From: Micromussa lordhowensis
Taxonomy: Eukaryota > Cnidaria > Anthozoa > Scleractinia > Lobophylliidae
NCBI GenBank assembly: GCA_964020085.1
Contig: OZ026608.1
Coordinates: forward strand, 15,646,479-15,710,478
DNA length: 64,000 bases
Direction: 5' to 3'
Shown: piece after piece, positions 23,886 through 36,300 of the stretch
Layout: each line of letters starts with the position of its first letter
Position numbering within the stretch: the stretch's first letter is position 1
Notes under the pieces: model-generated
The model's database searches: none
What the model was told of the DNA's origin: nothing
Seen by the model: the letters and a program-made list of their open reading frames with translations, nothing else
Made by a program: the position numbers and the translations under genes

Positions 23886-26616
23886 TTTGTGTTCGCGCGT
23901 TAACCTTTCGACTCAGTTCGTGTGCGACTCATTGAGAGTGGAGTTTCGAATTTGGACCTTTGCATCTTGTTTGTTATTCAATCACATAATTTAACTAATT
24001 AATTCATTTATTTCTTTAGTTTAATTAATATACAGTCATATAGCGTTTCTGGGGGATTACCCCGAGATAAATGTCATCAGCTGTTTATAGCAACGTATAT
24101 AAAGCGATTAAGAATCAATGAACAATGACCAATTTAACAACAACTTCTTCTATAAGCTAAGAGAGCCATGAATTCAGTCTCACTTTTAGTTTTTATGTTC
24201 ATCAATGAACATTACTAGGCCGGCAATGTCATATTAGCATAGTGTATAGTTTCATTTAAGTGTCGACTAATACAAAGTTAATTACAACATTTGAGAGGTC
24301 AGCTATATGAGAGCTTTTAGAAAACAATGGAATAATGGGTAATTCAAATCGTTGCGCGGTCGCGATCGCTTACAAGCACTTTTCAACTGCTCAGTCCAAA
24401 AGAGCTAAACAGGTGATCTAAGCAGGATGCAAGAACAGAGAGGTTTTAACTTGAGTATGCATGCTGTTTTCAATGTTCCTATCTTTCTTTTGGAGGTAAA
24501 AGTCTGAATTGGATGTCCTAAAATTTGACTTGGATGTTCAAACCGTTTTCATTGGACTTTGTTCTTCAGGAGCCCTAGTTTGGATTTTGACCTCTCGATG
24601 GATGTCGATTAAATGATGTTACCTGCGTTCGCTTTGCATGCTCTTGCGCTGCTACGTTAAGCGATTGACTGAAAGATCCCTAATATACTCGTGCTTTGCC
24701 CCCCAATCAGAAGTGATCGCTATAGCCAGCTAAGCTGCTCGTACTGGTTTTCCCGCGCTTGGCGTCGACTACATGTGTTTTGCTTGGAGTTTTGATTGGT
24801 CCACGGCATTGTCTATGCCCCCTGTGATTGGTCAGTGCCTTGGTTTGGACTTCATGACACTCGATTGAAAACTAAGAGAATGACGTTCAAAGTTTAAACG
24901 AAGGCGCGCCTTTCAAACAAAATATAAACGTATCACGTTTTTCATAAATGGACCTGCATGGACAGTATAGATTGAAATATAATTCAGTTTTAAGCACGCT
25001 TGGGGTCAAGCGAAAATGTCGTTGTGGTTGAAAACGGCGTGTTCACTCGGAAAACGTATCAAATGTTTTCCGTCTAAACCGCTAATCACCTGTGATTTTG
25101 GACTTGTGTTTTAGGAAAACTCGGACACTTGATTACCGTGACGTCATCGTCATCTCTGCCCGCCAACATGAAAAGCCGGCGTTTTCAAATTCCTCCGGTT
25201 TGAAGAGCGTTTTCGAATAAAAGCTCCGTGTAGACGGTAGGCCTAGAACGCAGAAATAATGTTGCATTTTCAACTCTTAAATTTCTCCGGTGTAGTGTGG
25301 ATGGCCGGCGCCAAATTTTGGAGTACTGTATCAAGCAAATTGATTACGTAACTGAACTTTTGGTCCATCAGAAGCCACACGATATAATAGGCGTAACATT
25401 CAACTTTGAAAAAAAAAACAACAAAACAAAACAAAACATTCAACTTTGAACATTTAGGAGTAACATTTTGTTTTCAAAAACAGGGGTCGGCTTTTCGGAA
25501 TCGAATACTTCTTTGGGGTTTGTCTGTAAGTAACTTCCATGTGAGTTTCTGAGTGCATCGGGAGACTTTTACAGCTACAGTCGAAAATCCACTAACAGTC
25601 ACTTTCTTTTGTCCCGCGGACAGACAGGCATTCCAAGGTCGAAAGGTTTACTAAACGCTTCGTGAGACTCCTAATGAGACGAAAATGAGATCAAAGTAAT
25701 CACGCATTTGGTACACCGTACATCACATTGAAGTAATTACCTCTTTCCGGTCACAGAACATGTTTGAAACACAATTTTTTACAAAGCAAAACTATATTTA
25801 TCTTCAAATCGTTCTGTCATCAACATTCTAAGTAGCCTGACGTACATAAAATGTGCGAGTTTCGCTTATCTTGCTATAGGTGAGAAATTCGTCGTTCATT
25901 ACAAGATCACATAGGTTCCGTTGAGTCCCTGTCTTCGACCACGCCTAGGGATTGCATTGCACCCAAGGAACGTGCAGTCAAGCTTCCACATACGACCACT
26001 TCTCTACAAAATTTACTTTTCATTACATACACTCACTCTTATTTTAACCTCTCTACAACCGGCCACCACTTTCTACATTTTATTGCCGTTTCAGTGCCGT
26101 CCTCTGCAAAACAAGGACGTCAAATGACTAAGTTCTGCGTAGTCTGAGGGACGCTTGCGACGACGGCTAATTTTTCGTATTTCTATTTCGAATTGAACGC
26201 TCTCATTGCATATTTAGCCTGAGCACGTTTTTAGAGCCATTGGCGTACTGCACAGATTTAGACAGTTGCGAATTTCGCATCTACATGGCCTCTCCAAACA
26301 GAGCTCTGACCATAAATTTAGGTCAAATATTTCTCCGAATAACGTAGGTATGAAAATCGCACAGACCTAAATCTTGGCTTGGTTGTGTGTACATCAACCA
26401 TCTATTATATCTCAGAATTTTGAATTAGTTTATTGAAAAACTTCTTCCATTTTATTTAATTTTGACAGCATGACATTGAGAGAAAACCAACAACGGCCAG
26501 TTAGTTATGACTCCCTTCAGTAGTACAACTAGTACAGCTGACCTCGTACTGATTATCTGGAGAGACGTTTCTCGTAGAGTGGAGCTCAGTTGTGGAACAA
26601 CTTACCTATAGAACAA

Positions 26617-27270
26617 GTAATGCAAGTAAATATATGAAAGATCATATATCTGAACTGCGGAGAAAGATGTAAAGACGCGATTGATCAGCGCAGTTATATA
26701 CTCAACTTAAGCAGTTGTGAAATTAAAGCCTGAATTTTATTTAAAAAATGAATAAAATTCAGGCTTTAACTTCACAACTGCTTAAGTTGTGTATAAAACT
26801 GTGATGATCAATCATGTCTTCGCATCTTTCTCCGCAGTTCAAATATGTGATCTTTCATAGATTCACTTGCATTCTTCATCATGTACGGGTATATTACGAA
26901 CTCACAGCATGATTATCTCCCAGTTGGCTTGATAGCTGTAGAGCACTGCACCGATATCGCAGAGGTCATGGGTTTGAATCCCGTTCAGGCCTGAATTTTC
27001 TTTTTCGATTCAGGCTTTAATTTCACAACTGCGTAAGTTGTGGATAAAACTGTGATGATCAATCATGTCTTCACATCTTTCTCTGCAGTTCAAATATATG
27101 ATCTTTCATATATTCACTTGCATTTCTTCATCATCGACGGGTATATTACGAACTCGCAGCATGATCATCTCCCAGGTGGCTTGATAGCACAGCTGGTAGA
27201 GCACTGCATCGATAATGCAGAGGTCATGGGTTCGGTTCGAATTCCATTCAGGCCTGACTTTTTTCAGGCT
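26617..27270. repeat. tRNA-like repeat, two tandem units plus an inverted partial unit
   Basis: A unit of about 257 bp starts near 26757 and again near 27014. Each ends in a tRNA-like piece (26924-26993 and 27176-27256) with a recognisable A box (tagcacagctggtagagc in the second) and B box (gggttcgaat type). A composite of the two folds as a cloverleaf with acceptor arms GGCTTGA/TCAGGCC and anticodon stem CTGCA/TGCAG. The first copy has lost part of the D loop and the second carries a five-base insertion in the T loop, so neither is a working tRNA. The left piece (26617-26747) is the reverse complement of the unit start, giving a large palindrome centred near 26748. This is a SINE or MITE-like element. 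The loop would read GAU (Ile), but position 33 is C. Confidence 0.7.
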
Positions 27271-27775
27271 TTAATTTCATAATTAAGTAGTGTAAATAAC
27301 TGCGATGATGAATCCTGTCTTCACATAAGACAAGCATTTTCATTAACAGAGTTCAAGACTAAGCCGTCCTAAGTCGCTACAGTTTTAAGTAAATTTTTTC
27401 TACATGGCCTCCATTGAAATAAGTTTTTTTTGGCGGAATAGTTAATCTTTGATTTTTTGGCTGAATATCTTTGATTGTAGTTAAAAAGACAGGTAGCTAG
27501 TTGATTGTCATAAATAGACTGATGGAAATACCGTGTGTAAATGAAGTTATCGTATCGTAATCATATGATTTCGTGTGTAATTTGTGAGCACAGACCTGCA
27601 GCACCCGTTGTGCAAGTGCTATTTGGATAGGAAATCACCTGATTTTGAGAGTAATATGGAAACACAAGAACAGAAATGCACAAGCCACTTCTTGCAGTCT
27701 ATCTATCGGACGAGTTTTTTTCGCGGACCCGAAAAAAGCGGGAAATCGAGATGCCATTCTATTCCAATAGCCCTA

Positions 27776-27817
27776 TTCGCTTCTCTTAGCTAGGCCCCGT
27801 CGGCTAAGAGAAGCGAA
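27776..27817. repeat. Hairpin with 15-bp arms
   Basis: TTCGCTTCTCTTAGC (27776-27790) is complementary to 27803-27817. Adjacent bases (about 27827-27846) resemble the end of the 49-bp mini-element found at 3280. Confidence 0.65.
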
Positions 27818-27949
27818 AGGGAAGAGAGAGGACCTTGGGAACGAGATTGCGTTTTGTTCCCGTGATATCCGGCAAAACCTGTTTAGGTTCATATTTTCCT
27901 TGTACCCCCTCCCAAAGCCCCCTGGAGTGTCAGTGATAATGGCAGAAGT

Positions 27950-28925
27950 AAGGCGATTTTCAAATTTTAACCAATCGATAAACACTACCACATGAAAGAT
28001 CATGTTGAGAGTAGTCATTTGACTAAGTTTGATGCTTGTAGAGTAAACAGAGACTAAGTTATAGACCTTGAAACATGGTTCAATATCCATACAAACATTT
28101 CAGCTCCAACCATGGTGTCTTCCGAGCACCGGGAACTATAACAAAACGTTACACTATAACCTCTTATTACATCCAAGTACGCGATACATGACATGAAACA
28201 GAGCTGAGCGACAGCTTTCAAAGATAGCACTGTCAGACGGAGGCCAGAAAAAAAACCCGCCGGTAAAAACCCCAGTGGGGAAAAAGAACCCGGCAGGAAA
28301 TCTGGGTAGGAACCATGGCTCAAGCTCTAAATAGCTCATCCTACGAGGCTACACAAGAGACGATATACTTAGAAATGAATGCCTTAAAGGAAAAGTAAAA
28401 TTAAAATAACGTTATCTCAGCAGAGGTGTCGGCCTAGAATAAAATCCCACGTGATATACATCTTTTATATAGCCCTCCCTCATGCATATGCTCACTCGAC
28501 TGGGATGGCCCCAGTCCCCACTGTTCTCGTGCCGCAGAAATATTTCATTTCTTGCTAATTTGTATTCACTCAAACGCCAGAAATTCCATATCTCTAATGT
28601 TGAGACCCGAAACCATATAAACTCTTTTCAGTTTTTTTACAACTGTAAAATTCCGTCATTCACCTACCATTTGAAAGAAGCTGAGATGAAAATCCTGTAT
28701 GTTTGCCCATTTTTAAGAGTATCACAGAAATCATAAAAAAATTAAGAGTCTTCATGGTTTGGGGGGACTCTGTCTCAAAATTGGAGAACTTTGTATGGAT
28801 TTTGAATCATGTTTCAAGGTCTATAACTCGGTCTCTGTTTACCCTAAAAACATCAAACTTGGTCAAAGGACAACTGTTAACATAATCTTTCATGTGGTTG
28901 TGTTATCGATTGGTTCAAATTTCAA
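27950..28925. repeat. Inverted repeat pair, arms about 150 bp
   Basis: Sequence 27950-28100 reappears in reverse complement at about 28775-28925. The two arms translate to similar strings (CFKVYNLVSVYSTSIKLSQ and CFKVYNSVSVYPKNIKLGQ). About 670 bp lie between them, with no recognisable transposase. It could be a long-terminal-inverted-repeat element or two head-to-head insertions. Confidence 0.65.
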
Positions 28926-30216
28926 GCTCGTCCCAGTTCCCTGCGCAATTTTGGAACAACAGAATGAATCGTGTAAGACCGTGTATCATTGTTTGGACGT
29001 GCTTTGCCGCTTTTTGCCGCGCATTCTGTCAATACGCGCAATGCGATTAGTTGCGACAAGCAGCAGGACATCGGCAAGATCTTAAATTGTGGACCATTTC
29101 CGGTGATCAGACCGCGATAATCCCTTGTTTTTCACATTGAAAACACCTTGTCATGTCACGATTTCGTAATTCATACATTTTATGTACAAAATTTCGTTCA
29201 AATTGAAAAAAACTTCCAATAATAGTTCAACAAGCTGTAAAACTACCAAAACAGTATTAATAAACCGAAAATAAACGAGGATGGTTACAAATTGAGGAGG
29301 ATTAATATCAAGATGGGATTGCCAACCGAAAAAAATTGAAACATTATCAGGCTTCTTATTGTTTGTAGTTTGTTAGTTTTTTTTTACGTTTTACTTTCTT
29401 ACGAAGTGACTTTACGGAACTCCCGGAGTTGTTTCTCAACCTCAACCTCAAACTCAACCTATATTTTTTCCCCTACGTGTTTGGCGTAAGTAATATAAGC
29501 TGCCATGTTCGCAACCTTACACCACTTAAAATAAGTTTCTGACACACATAACCTCCCGTACAAAACCATTGACCTTTCTCAAATTGGGAAGCTGTTGATA
29601 AAAAAAGCGGTTTAAGATATCAAAGAGGAATCCTGTGATCGCACAATTACCTCATCTTCTATTCCGAGCGTTGTCCCCGAAGTTTACTATCTTCTTATTA
29701 TGTTTTGACAATTCCCTTATACATGCTTAGAAAATCTTGAGCAAACTGGCCAGGCTGTAAAACTACTTCGTTATGCGTCAAGAAGAAAAGAAGATGAAAA
29801 GAACAAGTCCGTTTTATCGTGGTGAACTGAGGTGGGGGAGGTAGGGGAGGGGGTGGGTAATGGGAAGGGCTGTTTCACTGTGGTCGTTAAATAGGTCGTA
29901 CACAACATTGCCCTGGGCCACAAATAAGATTTTTTTAGGTCAAAACTTGACACTTCCGCCGCTGTTATGGTATAAACTCTTCAAAAAGCGGCAAGGATAC
30001 CCAGAGAGCCGATTAAGAAGTTCTTTCCCCCTTCATTCCCTTATTTCAGTGTTCCACCTTCTTATTCTCCCCTCCACCCATCGTATCTCCCGTGACGGGA
30101 CGCACGTAGCACATGTATTCACAACATTTCAGATGAATCTACAAAAGAGCTAACATCTCGCAGTAGCGTTTTACATCTCAAGTACTGTAAGAAATTGAAC
30201 TAAACGAGGCTCTTAC

Positions 30217-30397
30217 TTGGATAATAAACGCTGACATCGTTCACGGGCAGCGTTTCGGAGACATTGGGAGAGGTGTCTGTGGAGCCCTTGCGCTTGTGCG
30301 GTGGAGAAGCATGGTCACCATAGTTGGTCAGGACGGAGAACAGAACTACAAGCAGTAACTGGAACAGGCCGCAAGCAACGGAAAATTTCAAACTCAT
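30217..30397 (-). CDS. Rh gene alternative first exon 1E (most distal)
   Basis: Open from ATG 30397 to CCA-A at 30217, then GTAAGAGC, phase 1, 181 nt. It encodes a membrane helix (ACGLFQLLLVVLFSVL), NYGDHASPPHKRKG, a sequon in PNVSET and NDVSVYYP. It would splice over 19.5 kb to exon 2 at 10691. A TATA-like element shared with exon 1D lies about 100 bp upstream. It is the outermost copy and faces CFAP57 head to head, about 1.7 kb apart. Confidence 0.87.
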
Positions 30398-30493
30398 TTT
30401 CAGCTTTTTGCGTCAAACTCGATGGATGAACCTGTGGCGCGGCAGTGAAAGGTTGAACCGTCGGGAGTAAACGTATTAGCGATACAGTTTCAG

Positions 30494-30502
30494 AAATTTA
30501 TA
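30494..30502 (-). promoter_or_regulatory. Possible TATA box of first exon 1E
   Basis: On the minus strand TATAAATTTCTGAA begins here, about 105 bp upstream of the exon 1E ATG, and is identical to the motif above exon 1D. The transcription start is not known. Confidence 0.45.
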
Positions 30503-31530
30503 CGCCGCGTGAAACGCCTTAGAAATTTGAAACGGCACAACGTGGAAGAGTCCGAACCCTTACAATTACAGAGAGCTAACCAATAGTCACGGTATATTTC
30601 AGACGTTCAGTTAGTTCTGACACTGACATGAAGTTGGAGAAAAAAAATATGGAGCGAGTCTTGGTGCCCGCCTTCCCGCGCGATTTTTTCGCGCTGCGCC
30701 CCAACTAACTGAACCTCTAGAAGTGGCAAGGGTCACGTAACAAAATAATCATCTACGGGTTGTTGCTCAATTCCAGAATTATGCCGGAAACCAGATGTGC
30801 TTTTTACCTTTTTCTTTGGGATGGAATTTTCATTTTCTCTCAGAAAACGTAGGGGTTTATGACCAAGAAATTTATTTAAAAGAGTCCTTGTTTAAGCGTA
30901 TCTGGTATCTGAAGCGAGAAGAAAAAATGATTTAAAAAACCCAGAACATAACAAACAAACAAATAAAGGAAGAGGTTTGGTTGACATAAACTGGATTATA
31001 TGGCGACTTTGTCATCACTCGACGAGACCACGCACTGTGGATATTTTTTAATTAATAATTCATGTGTGTCCCGCTGCATTTGATGGTAATTGATATGAAA
31101 AACAGAGGGTGAACAAAACCATTAGGGCACGTTAAAAACACGCCGCCATAGTCCTCAATGCAATAACCCGTCATGTGATATGATAATTACTTTAACACTC
31201 ACGAAACATTTGCTTTTTGATTATGCTCATGTTTTGAGTAAAGCCCAAAAAAATTGCACTACTACAAGAACAAAAATAATATGTGACATTTTTGTTTGTT
31301 CGTTGCAGTAAGAAAACCTCTCTTCCACAATTATTTGATGGCGCAGCTAAACTGATTCAAGACGGCAGAATAATGATAATAAATGATAAATTACAACTTA
31401 TTCTTCATTATAACATAGACCCTGCGCGCGCTCCGATTGGTCCAAAACCCATGTTTTATCAGAGTATAAAACATAGAAAAAGCGTGTTTTATTGTTTTGC
31501 GCGCGTAAAATCTATATCATAAAGCAAATG

Positions 31531-31702
31531 AAGAAGCCTAATCCGTGTATTACACTGTGATAAAAGACTCCGGACATTTGAGAACACTCGAGAAATGTAG
31601 AAAACACTCGCCTGCGGCTCGTGTTTTTTACATTCACATTCCCTCAAGTTCTCAAATGCCTGTCGTGTTTTATCACAGTGTAATACACGGCTTAGGCTTC
31701 TT
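31531..31702. mobile_element. 172-bp palindromic MITE with AAGAAGCCTAA ends
   Basis: The outer 35 bp of each side are complementary with one mismatch (AAGAAGCCTAATCCGTGTAT mirrored at the right end), and inner segments (ctcaaatg/catttgag type) also pair. No coding capacity. It lies 0.4 kb upstream of CFAP57. Confidence 0.8.
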
Positions 31703-31741
31703 TATTTGTTAAATGTAAACTAATATTAGTTCAAATCTACT

Positions 31742-31782
31742 CCAGTGGAGCTCAGTCTCCAGTGGAGCTCAGTCTCCAGTGG
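31742..31782. repeat. Short direct repeat in the CFAP57 upstream region
   Basis: The phrase ccagtggagctcagtct occurs twice and begins a third time. Confidence 0.7.
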
Positions 31783-32095
31783 ACACTCGGTTGGGGCGAC
31801 GGTTGGGGCTCGACTTCCATGCTCTTGACCAGCGGTATCACAAGCTTAGACTTGGTAACCGTGCCTTTTGAGCGCTGTCCTTGGCAACGAAACAAACCAG
31901 AGAGCAACCATGTTTTCTGTACAAGACAGCGACAACTTGTTTACCGCAAAATTGTATTGTTTTCAGTGATATTCCTGGTACTGATTCACTTGTGAAGCGT
32001 TGAAAAAGGACTTGAAGTGCCTCGAAGGTGTTTCCAACGTCGAATCCGCATTCGTTAGGCTTAAATTGCAAGTGTGAATCTCTCCTTTCATCGAG

Positions 32096-33281
32096 ATGTC
32101 GATTGCTGTAGCGACTCCGAGGCACTGTTTTGGCCTGAAGGCTGATGTCACTGACAATATTTGCTATCTGGACGAGCAGACGATCATTTATCCATCTGGA
32201 TCGAACTGCATTTTATTCAACATCGATCAGAAATCGCAAAGATTTATTCCCGGGACAGACAAAAGTGCTGGTATGACTTCTTTGGCCGTTAGTCCGAATC
32301 GACGATATGTGGCTATCGCAGAGAAAGGAGAAAAAGCTACCATAACCATTTACGATCTTAACACGCTGCGAAAGAAAAAAGTGCTTAGTTCTGCAGAAGT
32401 TCAGTCCACCGAATTTGTGAGCTTGGCGTTCTCGCCGGATTCGAAATATCTTGTGTCGCAAGGTGGAAGACCAGACTGGACATTATTGTACTGGACTTGG
32501 GAGAAAGCTAAAGTCATGGCTGTCACAAAATCTACAAATCAGATGAACTCCCCGGTTTATCAGGTAATTAACAGAAGTGTAGGGTGCATTGCCTTTCTTT
32601 TTGCTTCCTTAGCAAAGAATGGGAACTGCTTGTATTAGACATTTCCCAGACTTCCACAATCTCTGCTTGTATTAGACATTTCCCAGACTTCCACAATATC
32701 TGTAATTAAATGAAATACAGGCCACATTTTCTAAGTAGAAGATCTACACTGTACCCTCTTACCAGCTTGGATGTAACTATACAAGCATATGCATCGTACA
32801 GGTATATATTCAAGAAAAAAATTATCATACAAAAATATAATGTGTGTATTTAGTATGTTTATGTATAAGTTTAGGGAACAGCTTTCTGTTTCTTAAATAG
32901 AAGAGGGGGCCTGGGATAGCCGGGGGTCTCCACTGTGACCAGCTGGCGCGTAGACAGTATAATGCTTGCCTGGCTAGCAATCCCTGCAACCCAGCCATGA
33001 GCCCCCACGCAGTCTTCCAGGCACACGTCACACTGAGTTAACAGTGGAGACGGGGATGGGAGGGGGGAGGGGGGGGGGTGGTGCAGAAAGACATTGATGA
33101 ATAAACCAAAGATGTGCAGGAAACTGCTCAATCCTACAACCAAAACGTTCCAGGGACCGCCACGCTGGAACACAGTAGTACAGTGGTGAAGTGCACTGAC
33201 CTTACAATACCATACAAATACTGTTGACCCGCTACTCTTTGTTGTTAACTTTGTTTAATAATACACATGAAAAAATTACTA

Positions 33282-33314
<33 letters not shown>

Positions 33315-36300
33315 TGTACATGTACATGTAACACCAGTGCAAAAAGTGTAACACCAGTGCAAATTACACATCGTAATTCTGGATGATGATTGGCAGAAAG
33401 ACAATGCGAAATTTTGTAGGCCAGTGATATCATGTAAAGCAGTGACAAAAATTTTGTACAAAAACTCTGAAAAAAGTTTTCTCGAACGTGAAAAAATGGC
33501 TTCAAGGAACGTCTCCGGCAATTTTTCTGCGCGAATTTTTTCATGTTTGTATTAATAAGTAATCATATGGTTTTTCTCGTTCAATTTGAAATTAATTTGC
33601 ACTTGTGAGTTTTTCAAAAAGCTGAAATTTCACTCGCCTACATGTAAGTGGCTCGTGCAATTTCAGCTTTTTGAAAAACTCACAAGTGCAAATTATTTAA
33701 CAATTGGTTCATGCTTTAGTGTGCACTATCGAGTTATGGAGCATGCGGGAAGTTTGGAGAGCACGAAAGAAGCGTAAGAGTCGCCCGAGGCGATAGCCGA
33801 GGGCAACTCTAGCTTCTTGAGTGGTGGAATTGTGCATCAAATCCGACGCGAAAAACGGACAATAATATATCAGAAGTGACTGTTGCATTTCACCTGTCTG
33901 TCAAGCGAGTCGCGACGGCGCTGATGCCGAGTCTCCTTTCCCGTTGTTTGTTTTCTTTTTCTGCCTTATTTAAGAACTCTAGCCCAAGAGAAAAGGTCGC
34001 AAAATTGTCTTCGTTTCGGGAAGTATAATATTGTCACAAAATATAATATTTTTGCCCCGCACTAACAATGACCGCTCACGTGAAAAAATTCTGGCGAAGC
34101 GATTTGCTCACGCTATCAGCGTGCACTATCAGGATTTTGAGCACGCTTACGTATACTGAATTTGATTGCGCGGCTCTGCTAGCTATGTTATAATTCCAAA
34201 TTGAACTCAAAGCCATATGATTACCTATACTAATACTGTATTTAACAGCATTTAAAACTGGCTTCCGTTTGATTTTGTTGCTGCAGGTGACTTTCAACCC
34301 TCAGGACAACACTCAGCTATGTGTGGTGGGCAATGGAATATTCAAGTTGTTCCGCTATAGCGAAGGAAATTTAAAGCAATTTGCTTTCCAGAAGATGGAG
34401 CCACAGAACTTTCTGTGCCAGGCCTGGGTTTCTGATGAAAGAATCATAGCTGGAACAGATTCAGGCAGACTTTTGTTGTTTGAATCTGGAGAACTTAAAA
34501 ATGAATTCAGTGTTCATGGCAGTGCTGCAAATGCAACTGCTCCTACAAGGTAGGGATTTACCAAATACAACTTATATTAAAAGTAATATCATGTACACTT
34601 AGAGACTGGTCCTGAAGGAACAGTTAATTTTGTTTCCTAGGAATCTTCTGTTTGCTGAGCTGGAGAACAATTCCAGCTAGATAACAATTCTGAAAGAATA
34701 TATTCATCCACATGTACACTGTAATATATTCTTCCATGCGAACTATATATATAAATGGTTCAGTTTTGTACAGCAGGCTCTATTTTACTTAAAATCAGGT
34801 TCATGCATATACAGAAACGTAATTTAACCGCTTCAAAGATGGCATGCTTCTGACTGATTTTTTCATTCAAAGATAAAGTAAGGCAGGTACAATAGTCAGA
34901 CCGGAGTTGATCCGGTCTGACTTTTGTACCTGCCTCAAAAAATAAGCCCTGCCTCTTCATCTATCTTGCTTAATTTTGTAGATATGCCCAGTTTCATAAG
35001 ACTCCATTTCAACTCATGGAAATATGGGACCCCAAATCAATTTGTAGAAAGAAATGTTTGCTACGGGTTGATTTCTTTGTAAAAAAAAATGGCAATAGGT
35101 TGTATAATCAAACCTACTAAATAGATAAATTGATCTGTGGGGGTGATTTTTGGGTCATATCAAAGACAAAAAAGTATTGATGAAAGAATGAATGAAGTGC
35201 CAATGGTATTTAACAATAAAAAACTAATTGGGGACACTATTTAGACATTAAAATTATTCTTAGCTACATTAAGTTAAAATTATTTGCAGTTTAATTTGAA
35301 AAAAAAAACCTTGATAGATAAATAAATAGGTGAAATACATGTATGTGAATTAATTTTTTCGTAGTTAGATCTTAAAGAAGTACTTTTGACCTAAATAGTT
35401 TATTGTATATTAATAAATTACTTTGGAGCACCTACTCGATTAGTAGTACTATTTAGATGCCCCAAACTTCACACAATAAACCTTGTATTAACTAATTATT
35501 GTCCTTTGTTTACTTTTCTTTCTCCTTTTAACACTTTATTCTTTATCACGATTTTAGTTATTTTATTAGTGTTATTCATCATCTTCTATATGTAATTTGT
35601 ATATAATCTATACTATTCTATTTTCTTCTGATACCTTTTGTAAAATTAATTTTCGTGAGAGTTTAAATTAAAATTGAATTGAACTTAGTGTGATGTAAGA
35701 ACTTAAATTTATAGCAGGCTACATGTAGCAGCATATGTTACATAATGTTATCGCATGACATTGTCATAGTGGTCCATTGTTTCTTACTAATTGTCCTTTA
35801 TCTTTTTTCAGGCAAAGTATGGCCAGTGTTCCTGAAAGTGGTATCAGTCAAGACTCCCTGCAACAGGTGACGTGCATCATTGCTTTCTCAAAAGGCTTCA
35901 TCTGCTCAGGTGGCACAGGAACCGTTCACCTCTTTGAGAAAACAGAGGAAAAGGACTTCTACAAGAAGGCCAGAGAAATCAAGATTCCAGTGGACACCCA
36001 AAGCCCTGACCCACAGGTGTCGGAAAGTCAAGAGATCGTCAATCTGACTGTGAGTCCCTCAGAGGAGACGCTGGTTTGTAGCACAAAATCAAGTCAGTTG
36101 TATTGTATCACGATGTCTACTGCTGATCTTGGAAAGGTAAGAATACCACAATACTGCATGCTATTTCTTTGCTACATACTTGTTTAGTGCTGTTACATTT
36201 GACATGTTATGGATTGTCAAATATTTCAAGGAGTGTGCTGTTATCTGTACATCAGGGCTGTCATTAAGTCTTGATTCACCTGTACATAGCCTTGATCTTC

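Larger units (their letters stand above)
23886..30216. other. Spacer between first exons 1D and 1E; repeats only
   Basis: No gene was recognised on either strand. Contents are the tRNA-like repeat block (26617-27270), a hairpin (27776-27817), a widely spaced inverted pair (27950-28925) and an A-rich tract near 25410-25437. Confidence 0.45.
30503..32095. other. Divergent intergenic region, Rh exon 1E to CFAP57
   Basis: This holds the upstream sequence of both genes, a palindromic MITE at 31531-31702 and a short direct repeat at 31742-31782. GGCAAC at 31883-31888, about 210 bp before the CFAP57 ATG, resembles one half of an RFX X-box, the usual control site of cilium genes. The other half is not well matched. 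Confidence 0.4.

Noticed and set aside
26924..27256. Functional tRNA-Ile genes
   Set aside because: One copy lacks part of the D loop, the other has a five-base insertion in the T loop, and position 33 is C; they are repeat-borne tRNA-like pieces.
27040..27282. Open frame with the string LIAQLVEHCIDNAEVMGS, and the similar [13 protein letters not shown] frame at 49339-49521
   Set aside because: These strings are translations of the tRNA-like A and B boxes of a repeat, not a protein.
17252..30397. Separate Rh paralogues at 17, 23 and 30 kb
   Set aside because: Only the first exon recurs; no second copy of any of exons 2-9 is found between them.
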